Of a stretch of 64,000 nt of DNA, positions 14,154-24,859 are shown one piece after another. The position numbers were made by a program, and so were the translations under genes. Position 1 is the first letter of the stretch. Every line of letters begins with the position of its first letter. Below the pieces are notes generated by a model. The model was not told the DNA's origin and did no database searches. It saw only the letters and a program-made list of their open reading frames with translations. The DNA is from Psilocybe azurescens (Eukaryota > Basidiomycota > Agaricomycetes > Agaricales > Agrocybaceae), in contig JAJIRX010000500.1 of the NCBI GenBank assembly GCA_023853785.1, positions 372,001-436,000 on the forward strand. Direction: 5' to 3'.

Positions 14154-14522
14154 ACCCACGCGACCTATCAAATTATAGGATGCGAGCTTCGTAATCGGCG
14201 AGTCTAGAGCTTTCAAGTGAGTTGATTGAGTTAGAGGAGGCGGAATCCGTGATTCCGTGGGGTTGTAACTACATAAGAGTTTAGAGTCACGTGATCATAC
14301 GCGACTTGAAGTTGGGACACGAAGCCAGACGCGTTGCGTCGTGGTTAGCCTATATAGTCACCATGAGCATGTGTTTAAGTGTAGTTGAATCACTAGTGAG
14401 AGGCTGGGAGGAGACCTTTAAGTATCTACACCTATTTGAACTTTATAGCCTGCAACAGAGACTTAAAGAGAGGGGGCCTTAAAGGTGATCACCCAATGAT
14501 ATAAAAAAAATAAATAGATGTA
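14154..14522. other. Left boundary of the repeat-rich island
   Basis: Past the HAD gene stop the sequence loses coding character and becomes AT-rich. No gene or clear repeat boundary is visible here. Confidence 0.5.
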
Positions 14523-14774
14523 TTAAGATGGAGATGAAGTATGTAGTTTGTGATAAGACTCCATGGTGACAGCCACCTGCACTGCCTGATCTGCATTGAA
14601 AGAACCCATGATGAACAAGGAGAGGAAGCCCTCAATTTGATGCCAATATTCAAGAAAGGCCTTGGAATGCCAACATCCTTGCACAGCAACAACATCAGGG
14701 CATGTCCCCCACAAGAGGAGCTCAGTTGCTCCACCAATGTGGAAGGCATGACCTGCCATCTTGGAAAGGCCCTT
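14523..14774 (-). pseudogene. Tyrosine-recombinase C-terminal fragment (mobile-element relic)
   Basis: The minus-strand frame reads KGLSKMAGHAFHIGGATELLL, then VAVQGCWHSKAFLEYWHQIE. This matches in order the C-terminal block of fungal tyrosine recombinases of the DIRS or Crypton sort (GHSFRIGG, later W-H/R-S-x-A-F-x-x-Y with the nucleophilic Tyr). The Arg of the HxxR motif is His here, and a stop lies just upstream in the same frame, so it is a dead fragment. Nothing around it lets me define element ends. Confidence 0.55.
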
Positions 14775-15320
14775 AACAAACTAAATGTGCTCACAACAAG
14801 CAAGGAAGGTAGACTTGGTCAAGGGCAACCAACCATCATCAGCTGTGTGGTAAGCAAAGTATGGCATTGATAAAACCAACAAAACAATGCTTTGCATTGT
14901 GAACCTTAGATGATCAGGAAAACATTTGTAATCAATATATTGCCATATATGGTGTCCGGAATCTTTGCGAAATCCATGAATACTTAATTAAAATTTTGAT
15001 CATCTTTGAATGTCTTATTAAACATTGGTGAACTTTTGATACTGTTCTAACCATTACTGGTCCATGATAGGTGATGAACATCTTTTGTAGAAATTTCTAA
15101 TGATCTTTTAATGAAACAATATTTATTGACATCAATTTAATGTCTTGCAAAAGTTTTGGTCTTCAATCAAATTTATTGAAGAATTACCTATGTATTTATG
15201 AGGCTTGGAAACATTTGCATACAATTGAATGTCCATGTGTAAGAATGCTGAATAAGGAAATTTCACCAAGTGTGGGCTTTCCAGATCGGTACATGTTCAA
15301 TCACGCTGTGTCCTCCACAA

Positions 15321-15390
15321 TGGTGTGTTGGTGTAACAGTTAGAATGCTACTGGAGACAATCTGTGAAGTTGATAGTTCAATTCCAGTAA
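15321..15390 (+). repeat. tRNA-like (SINE head?) segment
   Basis: A B-box-like AGTTCAATTCC is preceded at tRNA-like distance by an A-box-like TGTAACAGTTAGAATGC. No good acceptor stem can be folded. It may be the decayed promoter head of a tRNA-derived SINE. Support is weak. Confidence 0.25.
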
Positions 15391-15963
15391 ATGGCATTTG
15401 CTAAACAGTGCAGTCTACTGTGGTCTGGTCTGGTCCACTCTAGTGTAGAGTGGAATGTGGAGGGACTCTCTTTTGTGAGGTAAACAAATGGAATAACCCA
15501 CAGTTTAAATTTATACCCCAGCATAGCAGGACATCCTTGCAAGATTAACTAATTTTTAGGCCACCTTACAAGGTAACCAAGGTTTTATTAATAGAAATTT
15601 ATGACCAGTTCTTACCAAAATGTAGTCTTCAGATTTGACTATTCATTGCCTTTTGGGCATTAGTGCCCTTAGCTACCTTACATAGACTTTATATTGCAAT
15701 GTATTATTTGCACCGTTTTGCTGATGGGGGCCATCTCAGGTAGGTCTGCATTGACTCCCAGATGGTTGACTAAGGCAGCTAGAGGGTTGGAAGAGTCCCT
15801 ATTAGATGTGATGATAATGTTGGTGCCAGCAAAGTGGATTATTTTGGACCATGGGATGCGCAAGTACACTGAGTTGATGCTGCTGAGGCCATGACAAAGG
15901 ATGGTGGGTGCATTATGCACAATGTGTTTGGCAGAATCAAAGCTATGAACAGCATGGGTATTT

Positions 15964-16262
15964 CTGTATATATCAGCCCTTTTATTTATACTCAATCTGT
16001 GCAATACCATACCCATGAATTGCTCATTTTTCCCATCAAAAAGTCCAAAAAGGCCAAATTGGTCCAGAAATGACTGAGATATGGCCTGTTTTAATGCATT
16101 GCATACAATTGGCCATAATTCACTCAGTTTTGGCTCAAAATTTATGCTTTTGGACTTGTTTTGAAGGTAACAGATAGGAATTTTTTATCCATAATTGTAT
16201 CCATGCTATACTTAACTGGCTATTAACCCATACAAAATACCCAAACCTGTGCTGTTGCCTAC
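15964..16262 (+). repeat. Dispersed repeat, intact copy 1
   Basis: This stretch (landmarks TATCAGCCC, ATCAAAAAGTCCAAAAA, GGCCAAATTGGTCCAGAAAT, GACT/TGTTTTGAAGG, CCAAACCTGTGCTGTTGCCTA) recurs in the same orientation as two separated halves at 16634-16770 and 25287-25445. It serves as the unfilled version of the insertion site analysed below. The family is unknown to me and I see no coding capacity. Confidence 0.7.
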
Positions 16263-16633
16263 AAATCACAGAAGTTCAACCTGTTACATGATGCATGGGA
16301 AAATTTCTATCAAATCTATAAGACACATCTCATAGATTTGGTCATGTCTCTTTTAGGAAATACTGTCACAACCAAAATGCATCCCATTTTGTTTAAGTTG
16401 TACTAAAGGTAGAGTGAATTATAGCAACAGTGCTTGGTGAGAAGAATGTGGTAGCACATATCTTTCAGTTTATCCAAGCTCTAAACAGAGACGTCAGAAT
16501 GTGGTGGGTAGTGGAATGTTGAAAGGAGTTTACTTCACCAAGAATGGTATAAGTAAACAAAAGCACAAAAAGAGAATGTCATGTGATTTACATTATTTAT
16601 TTGCTTTCAAAGGCAGCAGCATGTGTATTCCCA

Positions 16634-16770
16634 TGCATATCAGCCCTATTATCTGTACCCAACCTGTGTAATACCATACCTGTGATCTGTGCATGTTTAC
16701 CAATCAAAAAGTCCAAAAACAGCCAAATTGGTCCAGAAATGACTGAAATATGGCCTATTTTAATACATTG
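16634..16770 (+). repeat. Dispersed repeat copy 2, left half
   Basis: Matches 15964-16093 of copy 1 and stops abruptly at ...TAATACATTG, where the TIR element begins. The sequence resumes at 25287. Confidence 0.7.
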
Positions 16771-17550
16771 GATGACTTCCCATAGACTTTTAGTGTATGT
16801 CTGGTGCCAATAAAATGCACCAGAATAATTAAATTATTGATGGTCCAAAAATAATGCACATACACCAGATCTGTAGCCTGTGTACACCAGACTACACCAG
16901 ACTATAAATTTTATTTTCAAGTGTTATGTAAATGTGATCAGCCCATCAATGCTATTGTCACTTCCACTCATCTCTCATGAAGGTCATCTATGACATTTCT
17001 AATTCAGAGAATGATGCTGCTTCTGGGCTTACCATCATTTTTGGAAAGCACTCAAAGCATGGGATTCAAGAGGGGGATCCATCGCTGAGCTGGGAGACAA
17101 TGATGTTGACTCAGCAGAGAATAGAGATGTCTGGAAACAGATGAATACATTACACATTGGGTGATGGCAGTTGGGTGAGCTGTCCCTTTATGGCAACTCA
17201 TCTGATGGCTTGTACAGTAGCTCAAACTTTTTGGATAAATTGGTTTATAACTCAGTAATGGCTGGAGATAAAATTCTGAAAATTTTATTGTAGATACTAG
17301 ACACTAATACCTAAAACCTGTCCGCTAAATCACGTGATATAAAACAGAATTGATTAAATGATAAATCAAACAAAATGGCTTATCATTGGGACAAAAGTTT
17401 GAGCCTCTAATTTAAAACCAATAAATATGGTTTACAAATATAAATGTTCTTGAATTGACTACTGGAATGGTAAAAAATGTCATGTGACCTTGTTTGTACT
17501 GATTTGCTGTGTTGAAATCAATTTCAACAACCTTTATCTCTTACCACAAC

Positions 17551-17880
17551 TTCATGAAACCTACATCTGCTTCTCAGTGTTCTGCTGTAGCTTCTCTTCT
17601 TGAAGAAGAATATTCCCTTCATCAAATAAAGTCTAAAACTGGTCTAGGGAAGTCTACTATTAGGAGGATCAAGAAAGAATTTGGTTTGGACAAAGAAAAC
17701 AACAAACCAGGCCAACATGCCAAGCTTTCTGAAAGAAATAAACAAGCAGTTTGTTGACAAATCAGCACTGGAAAGCTTGACAATGCTGTTCAGGCCACCC
17801 ATTACATAGAAACATGCCAAACACTCATAGAAAGCATGCCCAGAAGAAGTGCAGCAGTCCTTAAGACAAAAGGAGGTCAT
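17551..17880 (+). pseudogene. Tc1-like transposase, N-terminal helix-turn-helix fragment
   Basis: From the Met at 17551 the frame gives a helix-turn-helix: SQCSAVASLLEEEYSLHQI then KTGLGKSTIRRIKKEFGLDK, followed by a GQHAKLSERNKQ linker, a stop at 17755-17757, and on the far side ISTGKLDNAVQATHYIETC, the usual start of the second DNA-binding domain. It ends at the gypsy insertion (17883). No catalytic DDE/D residues remain on either side. Confidence 0.75.
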
Positions 17881-17882
17881 AC
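17878..17882. repeat. Left target-site duplication of the gypsy element
   Basis: CATAC precedes the left LTR. The same five bases (24860-24864) follow the right LTR, as expected for Ty3/gypsy integration. Confidence 0.9.
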
Positions 17883-18403
17883 TGTTACGACTTCAAGCTT
17901 ATATTCATGTGCGTGGATAAAGCCGACAGTCAAGTAGTCAAGAACAGCGAGTTCAAGCGGTATTGAGTAAGAGGAGATTAGATTCTCAAGAACTAGCTAA
18001 AGAATACAGTGGATCCTTCCTGGTATAAATACTATAAACCACACAGCAAGTTGAAACGAGTTTGAATGTTCATCAGCAGATGTATATAAGAATAGAGGAA
18101 ACAGATCAAGTGTTCATCAAAAGATGTATCATAAAAGATAGAAGTGAAAGTCCATCAAAGATATGATGGAGTTTTGTAGATATGATGGAAAGCAAAGTTC
18201 ATCAGAACATACGATGATGTATCAATGATGTGATGGATGACAAAGAAAAGGGAAAAGAAAAGAAAAGAGAAAGGAAAAGGAAAAGAAAAAGAAAAGACTT
18301 GTCGTAACAATCACATGATGTTGTCCATCATGTGACAGGAAGGTTTTATATACGAAAAGGAAAAGAAAAAGGAAAAGCAAAAGAAAATAAAGTGTCCGTA
18401 ACA
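17883..18403 (-). repeat. Left (3') LTR
   Basis: 521 bp starting TGTTACGAC and ending GTGTCCGTAACA, a 7-bp inverted end pair. It carries a purine-rich AAAAGG tract (about 18240-18297) and a TATA element (TATAAATA, 18025-18032, read TATTTATA on the transcribed strand). Confidence 0.95.
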
Positions 18404-18417
18404 TTACCCCCCTTCTA
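18404..18417 (-). other. Polypurine tract (plus-strand primer)
   Basis: On the transcribed strand the bases abutting the 3' LTR read AGAAGGGGGGTAA. This is the expected position and composition of the tract that primes plus-strand DNA synthesis. Confidence 0.75.
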
Positions 18418-18445
18418 AGGTTCGACTGTCCCAGTCGAATGGTCT

Positions 18446-19129
18446 TCAGTATCCGTAGGGTTCTCCGGTATTGTTTGTGATGCCAACGTCATCCGTGGGG
18501 TCATCATAATCAAAGTAATCGCTTCTGTGAGGAGAGTCGTTATGCTTGAAAGGACAGTATCTTGTCGTATATCCTGGTCCTCGGCGGTGGCAGTGGTTGC
18601 AGGTGAGCTTGGGGGCAATATTGTCATATATGTCCCAACTTTCCACATGCGAAGCATGTAACGTCCAGTTGACGTTGATTCCCAACACTTGTCCGTCGGG
18701 CTCGAGTTGGGGCGATGAGAAGGCGTGCTGGTCTGATTGTTGATGTCGAAAGGTTGTGGTGGATCAGCATTGGTGAGTCGTTCCGTGGGGGTGTCATGCG
18801 GTGTTTGATGAGCACATGTTCGATGGCTCGTTCAAAACCCTTGAGTTGAAGACGTTTGAGGGAGTTGGTGGCGGCTTTGTGGTGGACTCGGACTCTCGCC
18901 TGTTTGACTGCGATGTCCACCTCGATGATTTGTATTTCGCCAGATAAATAGTTGAAAAATTCAAGTTCTCGTTCAATAAAGGGGGGGCAAAGGGCTTCCC
19001 GACGTCGTATTGGTTTTTGGCATTTTTCAAGATTTCAAGTAGTTCGTAGACGGAGAGAGTATTAAAAAGTTGAGACAATGTAGTAGTAGATTGGGGAACA
19101 GATGAGGCACGAGCAGTGGAATGAGACAT
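18446..19129 (-). CDS. Accessory retrotransposon ORF with zinc-knuckle motifs (env position)
   Basis: Reading frames downstream of the chromodomain and before the 3' LTR. From ATG 19129: a Ser/Thr-rich start, LSVYELLEILKNAKNQYDVGK, PFAPPLLNENLNFSTIYLAKYK, then after a one-base frame break VKQARVRVHHKAATNSLKRL, a Pro-rich linker and CFACGKLGH. After another break WDIYDNIAPKLTC follows with CNHCHRRGPGYTTRYCPFK, a second CxxC...C cluster. Zinc knuckles suggest nucleic-acid binding. I do not recognise a named family. It is neither gag, whose knuckle lies at 23.2-23.4 kb, nor an envelope, since no signal or membrane segment is present. Confidence 0.6.
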
Positions 19130-19236
19130 TGTTGGATATTGATGTTTGTTGCCTAGAAGTGTAGCGACTTGACCTTTCTTATAGCCTTTGTTGCCAGTCT
19201 GGGTCTAAGTTTTTCCTTGAGCTGGGAAATCCGCAG

Positions 19237-19467
19237 TTAATACTCTAGATTTTGGTCATGCGCCATTGCTGCGCATCTTTCCTTGAGTTCATTGTGTGCT
19301 TGTTTCTCTGCTTCTAGAGACATTATGAACGCTATCTCGAGTTCTTCAAGCATTTGTTGTTGATCTTCTTGGAATTTTGGTATTTTTGTCGTGAGGAAAA
19401 TAGGTTCGTGAGTGTTTTGGGGAAAGAGAGTGGACTTGACGCGTTTGATCGAGGGAAAGGAGAGCAT
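19237..19467 (-). CDS. Small coiled-coil ORF inside the retrotransposon
   Basis: 76-codon frame from ATG 19467. It has a basic start, then a Glu/Gln/Leu-rich helix predicted to coil (FQEDQQQMLEELEIAFIMS, EAEKQAHNELKERC). It sits between the chromodomain and the zinc-knuckle ORF. It may form one protein with the latter through splicing or frameshifting. Function unknown. Confidence 0.4.
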   Translation of the reverse strand: MLSFPSIKRVKSTLFPQNTHEPIFLTTKIPKFQEDQQQMLEELEIAFIMSLEAEKQAHNELKERCAAMAHDQNLEY

Positions 19468-19505
19468 GTTGATTGATTGTCGAGTGAGGGAAGATGGTGG
19501 TCTTT

Positions 19506-22102
19506 TTACAGCTTGTGACGTGTTTGGTAAGTCTGTAAGATTTTGTTACCGGTTTCTTCAAAGACCGAAGCCGGTTCCCACATTGCTTCGGTGATCGGAT
19601 AGTCCTTCCATTTGACGTAGTATTGGTATCCTCTTCCTCTTTTTGATGTTTGAGAATCGTCTCTATTTCCCAATGTTCTTCTTCGTTTAATATCTCTGGT
19701 GGCGGTCAAATGAAATTGGGTCCATGTGTTTCGGTCTCGTGGTATGGATTAAGAAGTGTCACATGGAATACATCGTGAATGAGCCATCCTTTGGGGAGTT
19801 CCAGTCGATAAGTTAGGGGTCCTAAGACTTCTTTGATCTTGAAGGGTCCTTCTCGTTTTGGTGCCATTTTCTTGTGATAGTTCGTCTGTAAATTTGTCGC
19901 TTCTAGCCAAACTCTTTGTCCTTGGATGAACGGTGTGAAGTTCGAGTTTTTCCTTTCAGCCATCCTTGTCCGGGGCTAGTTCGTGGGCTGCTAGGGCTTC
20001 TTCTCGATCCTTTTGAAGATACTTCAGTCTTTCTTCTACTGAAGGAAACTTGGTGTGTTTGAATGCGGTGGGAATTGCGATGGGGGAGTATCCGAGAATT
20101 AATTCGAATGGTGTTCTCTGTCTGTCCGCATGTCTTTGGTTATTGTGAGTGAATTAGAGGGTCCCAAGTCGTTTGTGCCAGTCTTCTGGGTGAGACAAGC
20201 AGTATATGGATAGATAGGCTTCTATCTCTTGGTTATATCATTCTGTTGTTCCGTCCATTTGAGGGTGATAAGCAGTTGAAAATTTCGATTTTACTCCAAG
20301 GAGTTTCATTAGCTCTTTGAATGATTCAGCGGCAAATCTGGGGTCTCGATCTGATGTGAGGCTGTCTGGTAGTCCAAACCTTTTGTAGAGATTGTCCAGT
20401 AAGAGTTTTCCAGTCTTTTCGGCATCCAGTCCTTTCATTCGGCATGGAATAAGGATAAGTCCTTTTGTGTTCCCGTGATCGGTGATGCTTAGAATCACAT
20501 CAAATTCAACTTCTCCTTGCTTGTCCAGGATCGGTGGAATGTCTGTAAGGAAGTCCATAGCACTGTCTGCAAAGGGTCAGGCTGACTTTGGTCCAGGTAT
20601 CGGTATGAATGATGGATTAGAGGGATGTTGATTTATTTTGAACTGTTGGCAGGCGGCACATCCTTTTACCGTATTGCTTGACAAATGATTGTAATCCTGG
20701 CCACCAGTAGTGTTGTTTTACCGAATTGAATGTTTCTAATTCTCCAGGGTGTCCAGCTGAGATAGGGTCGTGATATGATTTGACTATGTCTTTCTGTAGG
20801 GTTTGATTTTTTTGGAATGTAGGCTCGTCCTTGGTAGTATAAGATAGTTTTGCCGTTCACGTTCTCTGTTTTCCATTCTCCGAGGTCGTGGTCGTGCATT
20901 TGGTGGTCCTCCTTCTAATAGGGTTTTCATTGCTTCTGCTGCGTTGTGGTCCAGTTCGTTCGCATTGGCAATTCTTTCCTGTAACTCGGCATCGATTAAG
21001 TCGATGAAAAGCTTTTCTGGAAGTAAGGTGATGTTTTCATTGTCGTGGTCTTCTTCTGGGGTGAAATCGGGGGCGTCTTGAAAGGGTATCGGATTGAATC
21101 ATTTTGTTTCCAGGTAGATGTACCAACTTCAGATTGAATTCTGAGACATACAGAGACCAGCGCGCCTGTCGTCGGTTTAGATTTTGGGCCGATCTGAAAT
21201 ATATCAAATTCTTGTGATCTGAATATACCATAGTCGTGTGTTCTGATCCTTGGATGTAGTGTCTCCATTTCTGTAATGATCTGATTATTCCCAGTAATTC
21301 CCTGTCATAGATTTCATAGTTTCTTTCGGTTGGAGAGAACGTTCTTGATATAAATGCGCATGGGTGTCTTTCGCCATTTCTGTCCAGTTGAGTAAGGACT
21401 GCTCCGGAGGCATATTTTGAAGCGTCAGATTTGATTTGAAATGGTTTGGCGGGGTCGGGCATCAAGAGTACTGGTTCTTCCGTGAATCGTTTCTTCAGTT
21501 CATCAAAGGCAGCTTGAGTTGTGTCATTCCATAGAAATCCTTTGTCTTTCTTCAGGAGTTCATTTAGAGGTCGAGCTACTTCAGAGAATTTCCGGATGAA
21601 TTTTTGGTAGAAGTTCCCAAAGCCCAGGAACGATCGGACTTGTTTGAGAGTAGTAGGTGCTGGCCAGTCTTGAATTCCTTTGAGTTTTGTTGGATCCATA
21701 GAGATTTTTCCTGCTTTAACAATCATTCCGAGATATTCCACTTTTCCTTGAGCAAAAGAGCATTTTTCTGGTTTGAGATAGAGATCGTTTTCTCAGAGTC
21801 GTTGTAGAACCATTTTGGTGTATTTTTCCAATTCCCCTCAATCTTTTGCAAAGATTAGAATGTCGTCCATATAGATGATTATGAAGCATTGTGATATCAT
21901 GTCTTCGAAGATTGAGTCCATCATGGATTGGAAGGTTGCTGGGGAATTGCACATGCCAAAAGAACATTACAGTTGGTTCGAAAAGTCCTCGGTTGGTTTT
22001 GAATGCTGCTTTCCATTGATCACCTTCTTTTATCCTGATGTTGTTGTAGCCCCATCGGATATCTAGTTTGGTGAAGAATTTTGCGCCTTTCAATTTGTCC
22101 AT
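19506..22102 (-). pseudogene. Gypsy pol: reverse transcriptase, RNase H, integrase and chromodomain (frame-broken)
   Basis: Minus-strand segments in order. The RT begins [13 protein letters not shown] just right of 22102 and continues [28 protein letters not shown]; the YMDDIL active site region near 21860-21880 is split between frames. Then [15 protein letters not shown] and [20 protein letters not shown] (RT thumb), RNase H with [10 protein letters not shown] (21037-21741), the integrase HHCC region (HPGELETFNSVKQHYWWPG, about 20680-20760), the integrase core MDFLTDIPP with LTSDRDPRF and STAYHPQMDGTTE (20238-20558), the GPY/F module KREGPFKIKEVLGPLTYRLELP (19706-19963), and the chromodomain YQYYVKWKDYPITEAMWEPAS (19506-19709). 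Several single-base frame changes interrupt it. Confidence 0.85.
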
Positions 22103-22242
22103 AAGTTCCGTAATCCGTGGTAGTGGGTAAGCGTTCTTGATCGTCCAGTCGTTCAGATACCTGTAGTCTTGACAAGGTCTAAGCTTTCCATCTTTCTTTG
22201 ATCACGAAGAAGAAGGGGAGATGCCATAGGTGATTCCGAGGG

Positions 22243-23067
22243 TCAAATGTATCCTTTGTCCAATTGTTCCTTTGTCCAGGTGTCCAGTTCTGTTTGTTCT
22301 GCCGGTGTGATATTGTATGCCTTGAATTTCTTTGGTATGAATCCTTCTTTTAACTCAATTTTATGGTCCCATGGTCTTGGTTCCGGGAATCGGTCTGCCG
22401 CTTGTTTATTGAAAAGGTCCATATATGATTGATATTCTGGGGGAACAATTTCTTGGAGAGGTCTTGTCGGTTTCTCTGGTTCATATTGTTGGGCCAGCGT
22501 TTGTGAGGTCGTGATTTTGGTGTTAAGCCAAGTTTCTTTTATTTCGTCTTCGTTTGCATCCCCAATATATCGGATGACTAACAATTCGAATTCCTCCAAT
22601 GGGTGGGTAGTCTCGATTGTTGGTGTTTGTTTGTCCGTTTCTTCTTCAATGGTGGTTTGATTTATCGTAGGCCCTTGATGCGGTTTCCAAGTTATCTGTC
22701 CGTTCCGCCAGTTGATTCCTGGATTCTTTTCCTGTAGCCAAGGGAATCCTAAAATAATTTTCTGTTTTCCTAGCCCAGAGACCAGTAATTGTTCCCGATG
22801 GTTCCGGTTTCCAACCTTTAGGTCCAGGTCTACAAATGACGAGATGGTTCCTTTCTTGTTCAGGGTTCCGTCTACGTTATAAACCTGGATCGGTTTTTCC
22901 AAGGGTTGGGTTCTGAGTCCAAGTTTTTGTGCATAGTTCTGGTCAATGAATTTCCCTCCTGCTCCTGAGTCTAAGAGCGCAGAGGTTTCGATGATTTGTG
23001 AGCCATTCTGTTTCTTGGTGGGGAATGAAACTGGTAAAAGCATAGTTTTATTCTCGATTGTTGCCAT
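22243..23067 (-). CDS. Gypsy protease and RT N-terminal segment
   Basis: Frame of 274 codons. The aspartic protease active site is ALLDSGAGGKFID, with a second block IILGFPWLQEKNPGINW. The RT lead-in PPEYQSYMDLFNKQAADRFPEPRPWDHKIEL and AYNITPAEQTELDTWTKEQL ends the frame, which is continued in another frame toward the RT core. Protease-before-RT order fits Ty3/gypsy. Confidence 0.88.
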   Translation of the reverse strand: MATIENKTMLLPVSFPTKKQNGSQIIETSALLDSGAGGKFIDQNYAQKLGLRTQPLEKPIQVYNVDGTLNKKGTISSFVDLDLKVGNRNHREQLLVSGLGKQKIILGFPWLQEKNPGINWRNGQITWKPHQGPTINQTTIEEETDKQTPTIETTHPLEEFELLVIRYIGDANEDEIKETWLNTKITTSQTLAQQYEPEKPTRPLQEIVPPEYQSYMDLFNKQAADRFPEPRPWDHKIELKEGFIPKKFKAYNITPAEQTELDTWTKEQLDKGYI

Positions 23068-23123
23068 AAGTACAGATTGTATCTTCAGATAAGGAGAGAC
23101 AGACGTCGTCCTGTTTCTCCACT

Positions 23124-24061
23124 TTAAAAATCCTTTTCTTTTTTCTCTTCAAATCCTGTTTTAACCATGAGGTCTGCAAGTTCGTCTTTTTCGTCCTTGT
23201 TCAGGCTCCTGATATGGGCATGGAGTTCCTTTGGGGTCCACTTCTTGCTGGGTTGTCCTTGGGTTCTGTTCTGGTTTGTTGGTCCTTTCTGTGGGCAATC
23301 TCTGGATAGATGTCCTGGTTGTTTGCACCTGAAACAGGTGCCTTTTCTGATTAATTCAGCTTGTTCTTCGGCTGTCATGGCGCTTACATCCATCCTGTTT
23401 GGGTCGTAGTTCCTGTTGTTTCTTGGGAAGTTGTTCCATTGTGGCGCCCTCCTACGTTCTTCTGGTTCTTCTCTAAAGACCTTGGCCAGTCTATAGTTGG
23501 TGTCAAATGTTGTTGCTTTTTTGTACCAGCCTTGGATCGTCCTTGGAAGGTCTTCAGAGTACAGGATCCTGTCGGCAAGCTAAGGTGTGATGCATTTTGG
23601 AATAATCCAATGAGGTGGGTGTGGTCTGATTCTGTTTCTGTTCCTAGATTGGCTTGTCCTACCAACAATTTGAACTTGTTGATGATGTCTTCCACTCTTT
23701 CGTTGGGTTTTTGCCTAAGTCGTTTTATGTCGTTCATGGCTGATCTGGTTTCGTCCACCCGGGTGAATGCGTCATGGAATTTTTCGAAGAATGTGCTGAG
23801 GGTGTCCCATTCAATGGTTTGATTGGGACTGATTCCTCTCGTCCTTGAGGTTAAGTACTGTTCTTTCCATAGTTTTGCTCCTCCTTCCATGCAGAATGAT
23901 AAGATGAAGGCAATTTTCTTCTTGTCGGTGTTATAGATGTCTTCGTTTATGTCCATGTAAAGATAGCAGTCTTGTATAAAAGACTTGGACTTTGTTCGGT
24001 CTCCATCGAATACAATGGGTTTGTTGATCGAGATTTCTTTCTTTCTGTTTGTTTCGACCAT
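23124..24061 (-). CDS. Gypsy gag polyprotein with CCHC zinc knuckle
   Basis: From ATG 24061: a gag core (KSFIQDCYLYMDINEDIY, AFILSFCMEGGAKLWKEQ, FFEKFHDAFTRVDETRSAM, RLRQKPNERVEDIINKFKLL) typical of retrotransposon gag. After a frame change near 23390 comes the knuckle CFRCKQPGHLSRDC and a short tail. A longer leader frame (24156 up to the LTR) may add N-terminal residues. Confidence 0.82.
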
Positions 24062-24314
24062 GTCTGTGTCTTGTTGTTCTTCTTGGTCTATCGCCAGGGT
24101 TGATAATACGCTGTATAGCGAGTTCGATAGGTCTTCGTTGCCTAGGTCGATATCTTCAGAGCTTTGTCTGGACAGGTTCGGTGTCTGCCAATTTTGTGTC
24201 AGGGTTCCTTCTTCTGAGCTGTCGGTAGCGGGAATTCCGCTTTTCGGTGGTGCCGTGTTTCATTTCGGGTTTCAGAGTTCTCGTCTGCTGGGGAGCGGGT
24301 GAGATTCGTAGATG

Positions 24315-24325
24315 AGCTAGTTCTT
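24315..24325 (-). promoter_or_regulatory. Putative self-priming primer-binding site
   Basis: Directly inside the 5' LTR (one base after its end) the transcribed strand reads AAGAACTAGCT. This is the exact complement of AGCTAGTTCTT found in the LTR at 24442-24432. No stretch here resembles a tRNA 3' end beginning TGG. Confidence 0.65.
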
Positions 24326-24326
24326 T

Positions 24327-24859
24327 TGTTATGACTTCAAGCTTATATTCATGTGCGTGGATAAAGCCGACAGTCAAGTAGTCAAGAACAGTGAGTTCAA
24401 GCGGTATCAAGTAAGAGGAGATTAGATTCTCAAGAACTAGCTAAAGAATACAGTGGATCCTTCCTGGTATAAATACTATGAACCGCACAGCAAGTTGAAA
24501 CAAGTTTGAATGTTCATCAGCAGATGTATATAAGAATAGAGGAAACAGATCAAGTGTTCATCAAAAGATGTATCATAAAAGATAGAAGTGAAAGTCCATC
24601 AAAGATATGATGGAGTTTTGTAGATATGATGGAAAGCAAAGTTCATCAGAACATACGATGATGTATCAATGATGTATCAATGATGTGATGGATGACAAAG
24701 AAAAGGGAAAAGAAAAAGAAAAGAAAAAGGAAAAGGAAAAGAAAAAGAAAAGACTTGTCGTAACAATCACATGATGTTGTCCATCATGTGACAGAAAAGG
24801 TTTTATATACGAAAAGGAAAAGAAAAGGAAAAGCAAAAGAAAATAAAGTGTCCGTAACA
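24327..24859 (-). repeat. Right (5') LTR with promoter
   Basis: 533 bp; its outer end matches the left LTR exactly (GTGTCCGTAACA). It contains TATTTATA on the transcribed strand (24476-24469). About 27 nt further downstream lies AGCTAGTTCTT (24442-24432), the predicted transcript start. It is longer than the left LTR mainly by a duplicated TGATGTATCAA. Confidence 0.95.

Larger units (their letters stand above)
17883..24859 (-). mobile_element. Ty3/gypsy LTR retrotransposon, chromovirus of Tf1/sushi type
   Basis: Complete element of 6977 bp, transcribed leftwards, with near-identical LTRs and a perfect 5-bp target duplication. Order on the minus strand: 5' LTR, putative self-priming site, gag with CCHC knuckle, aspartic protease (LLDSGAGG), reverse transcriptase, RNase H, integrase with HHCC and GPY/F modules, chromodomain, extra zinc-knuckle frames, purine tract, 3' LTR. 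The two LTRs differ by only a few substitutions and a short indel, so insertion is recent. The pol region has several frame breaks, of which some look like the homopolymer errors found in host genes. I cannot tell whether the copy is active. Confidence 0.93.

Noticed and set aside
18240..18400. AAAAGG-rich tract as a CRISPR or regulatory array
   Set aside because: It is a purine-rich part of the LTR, repeated in the other LTR and the solo LTR; no spacer structure.
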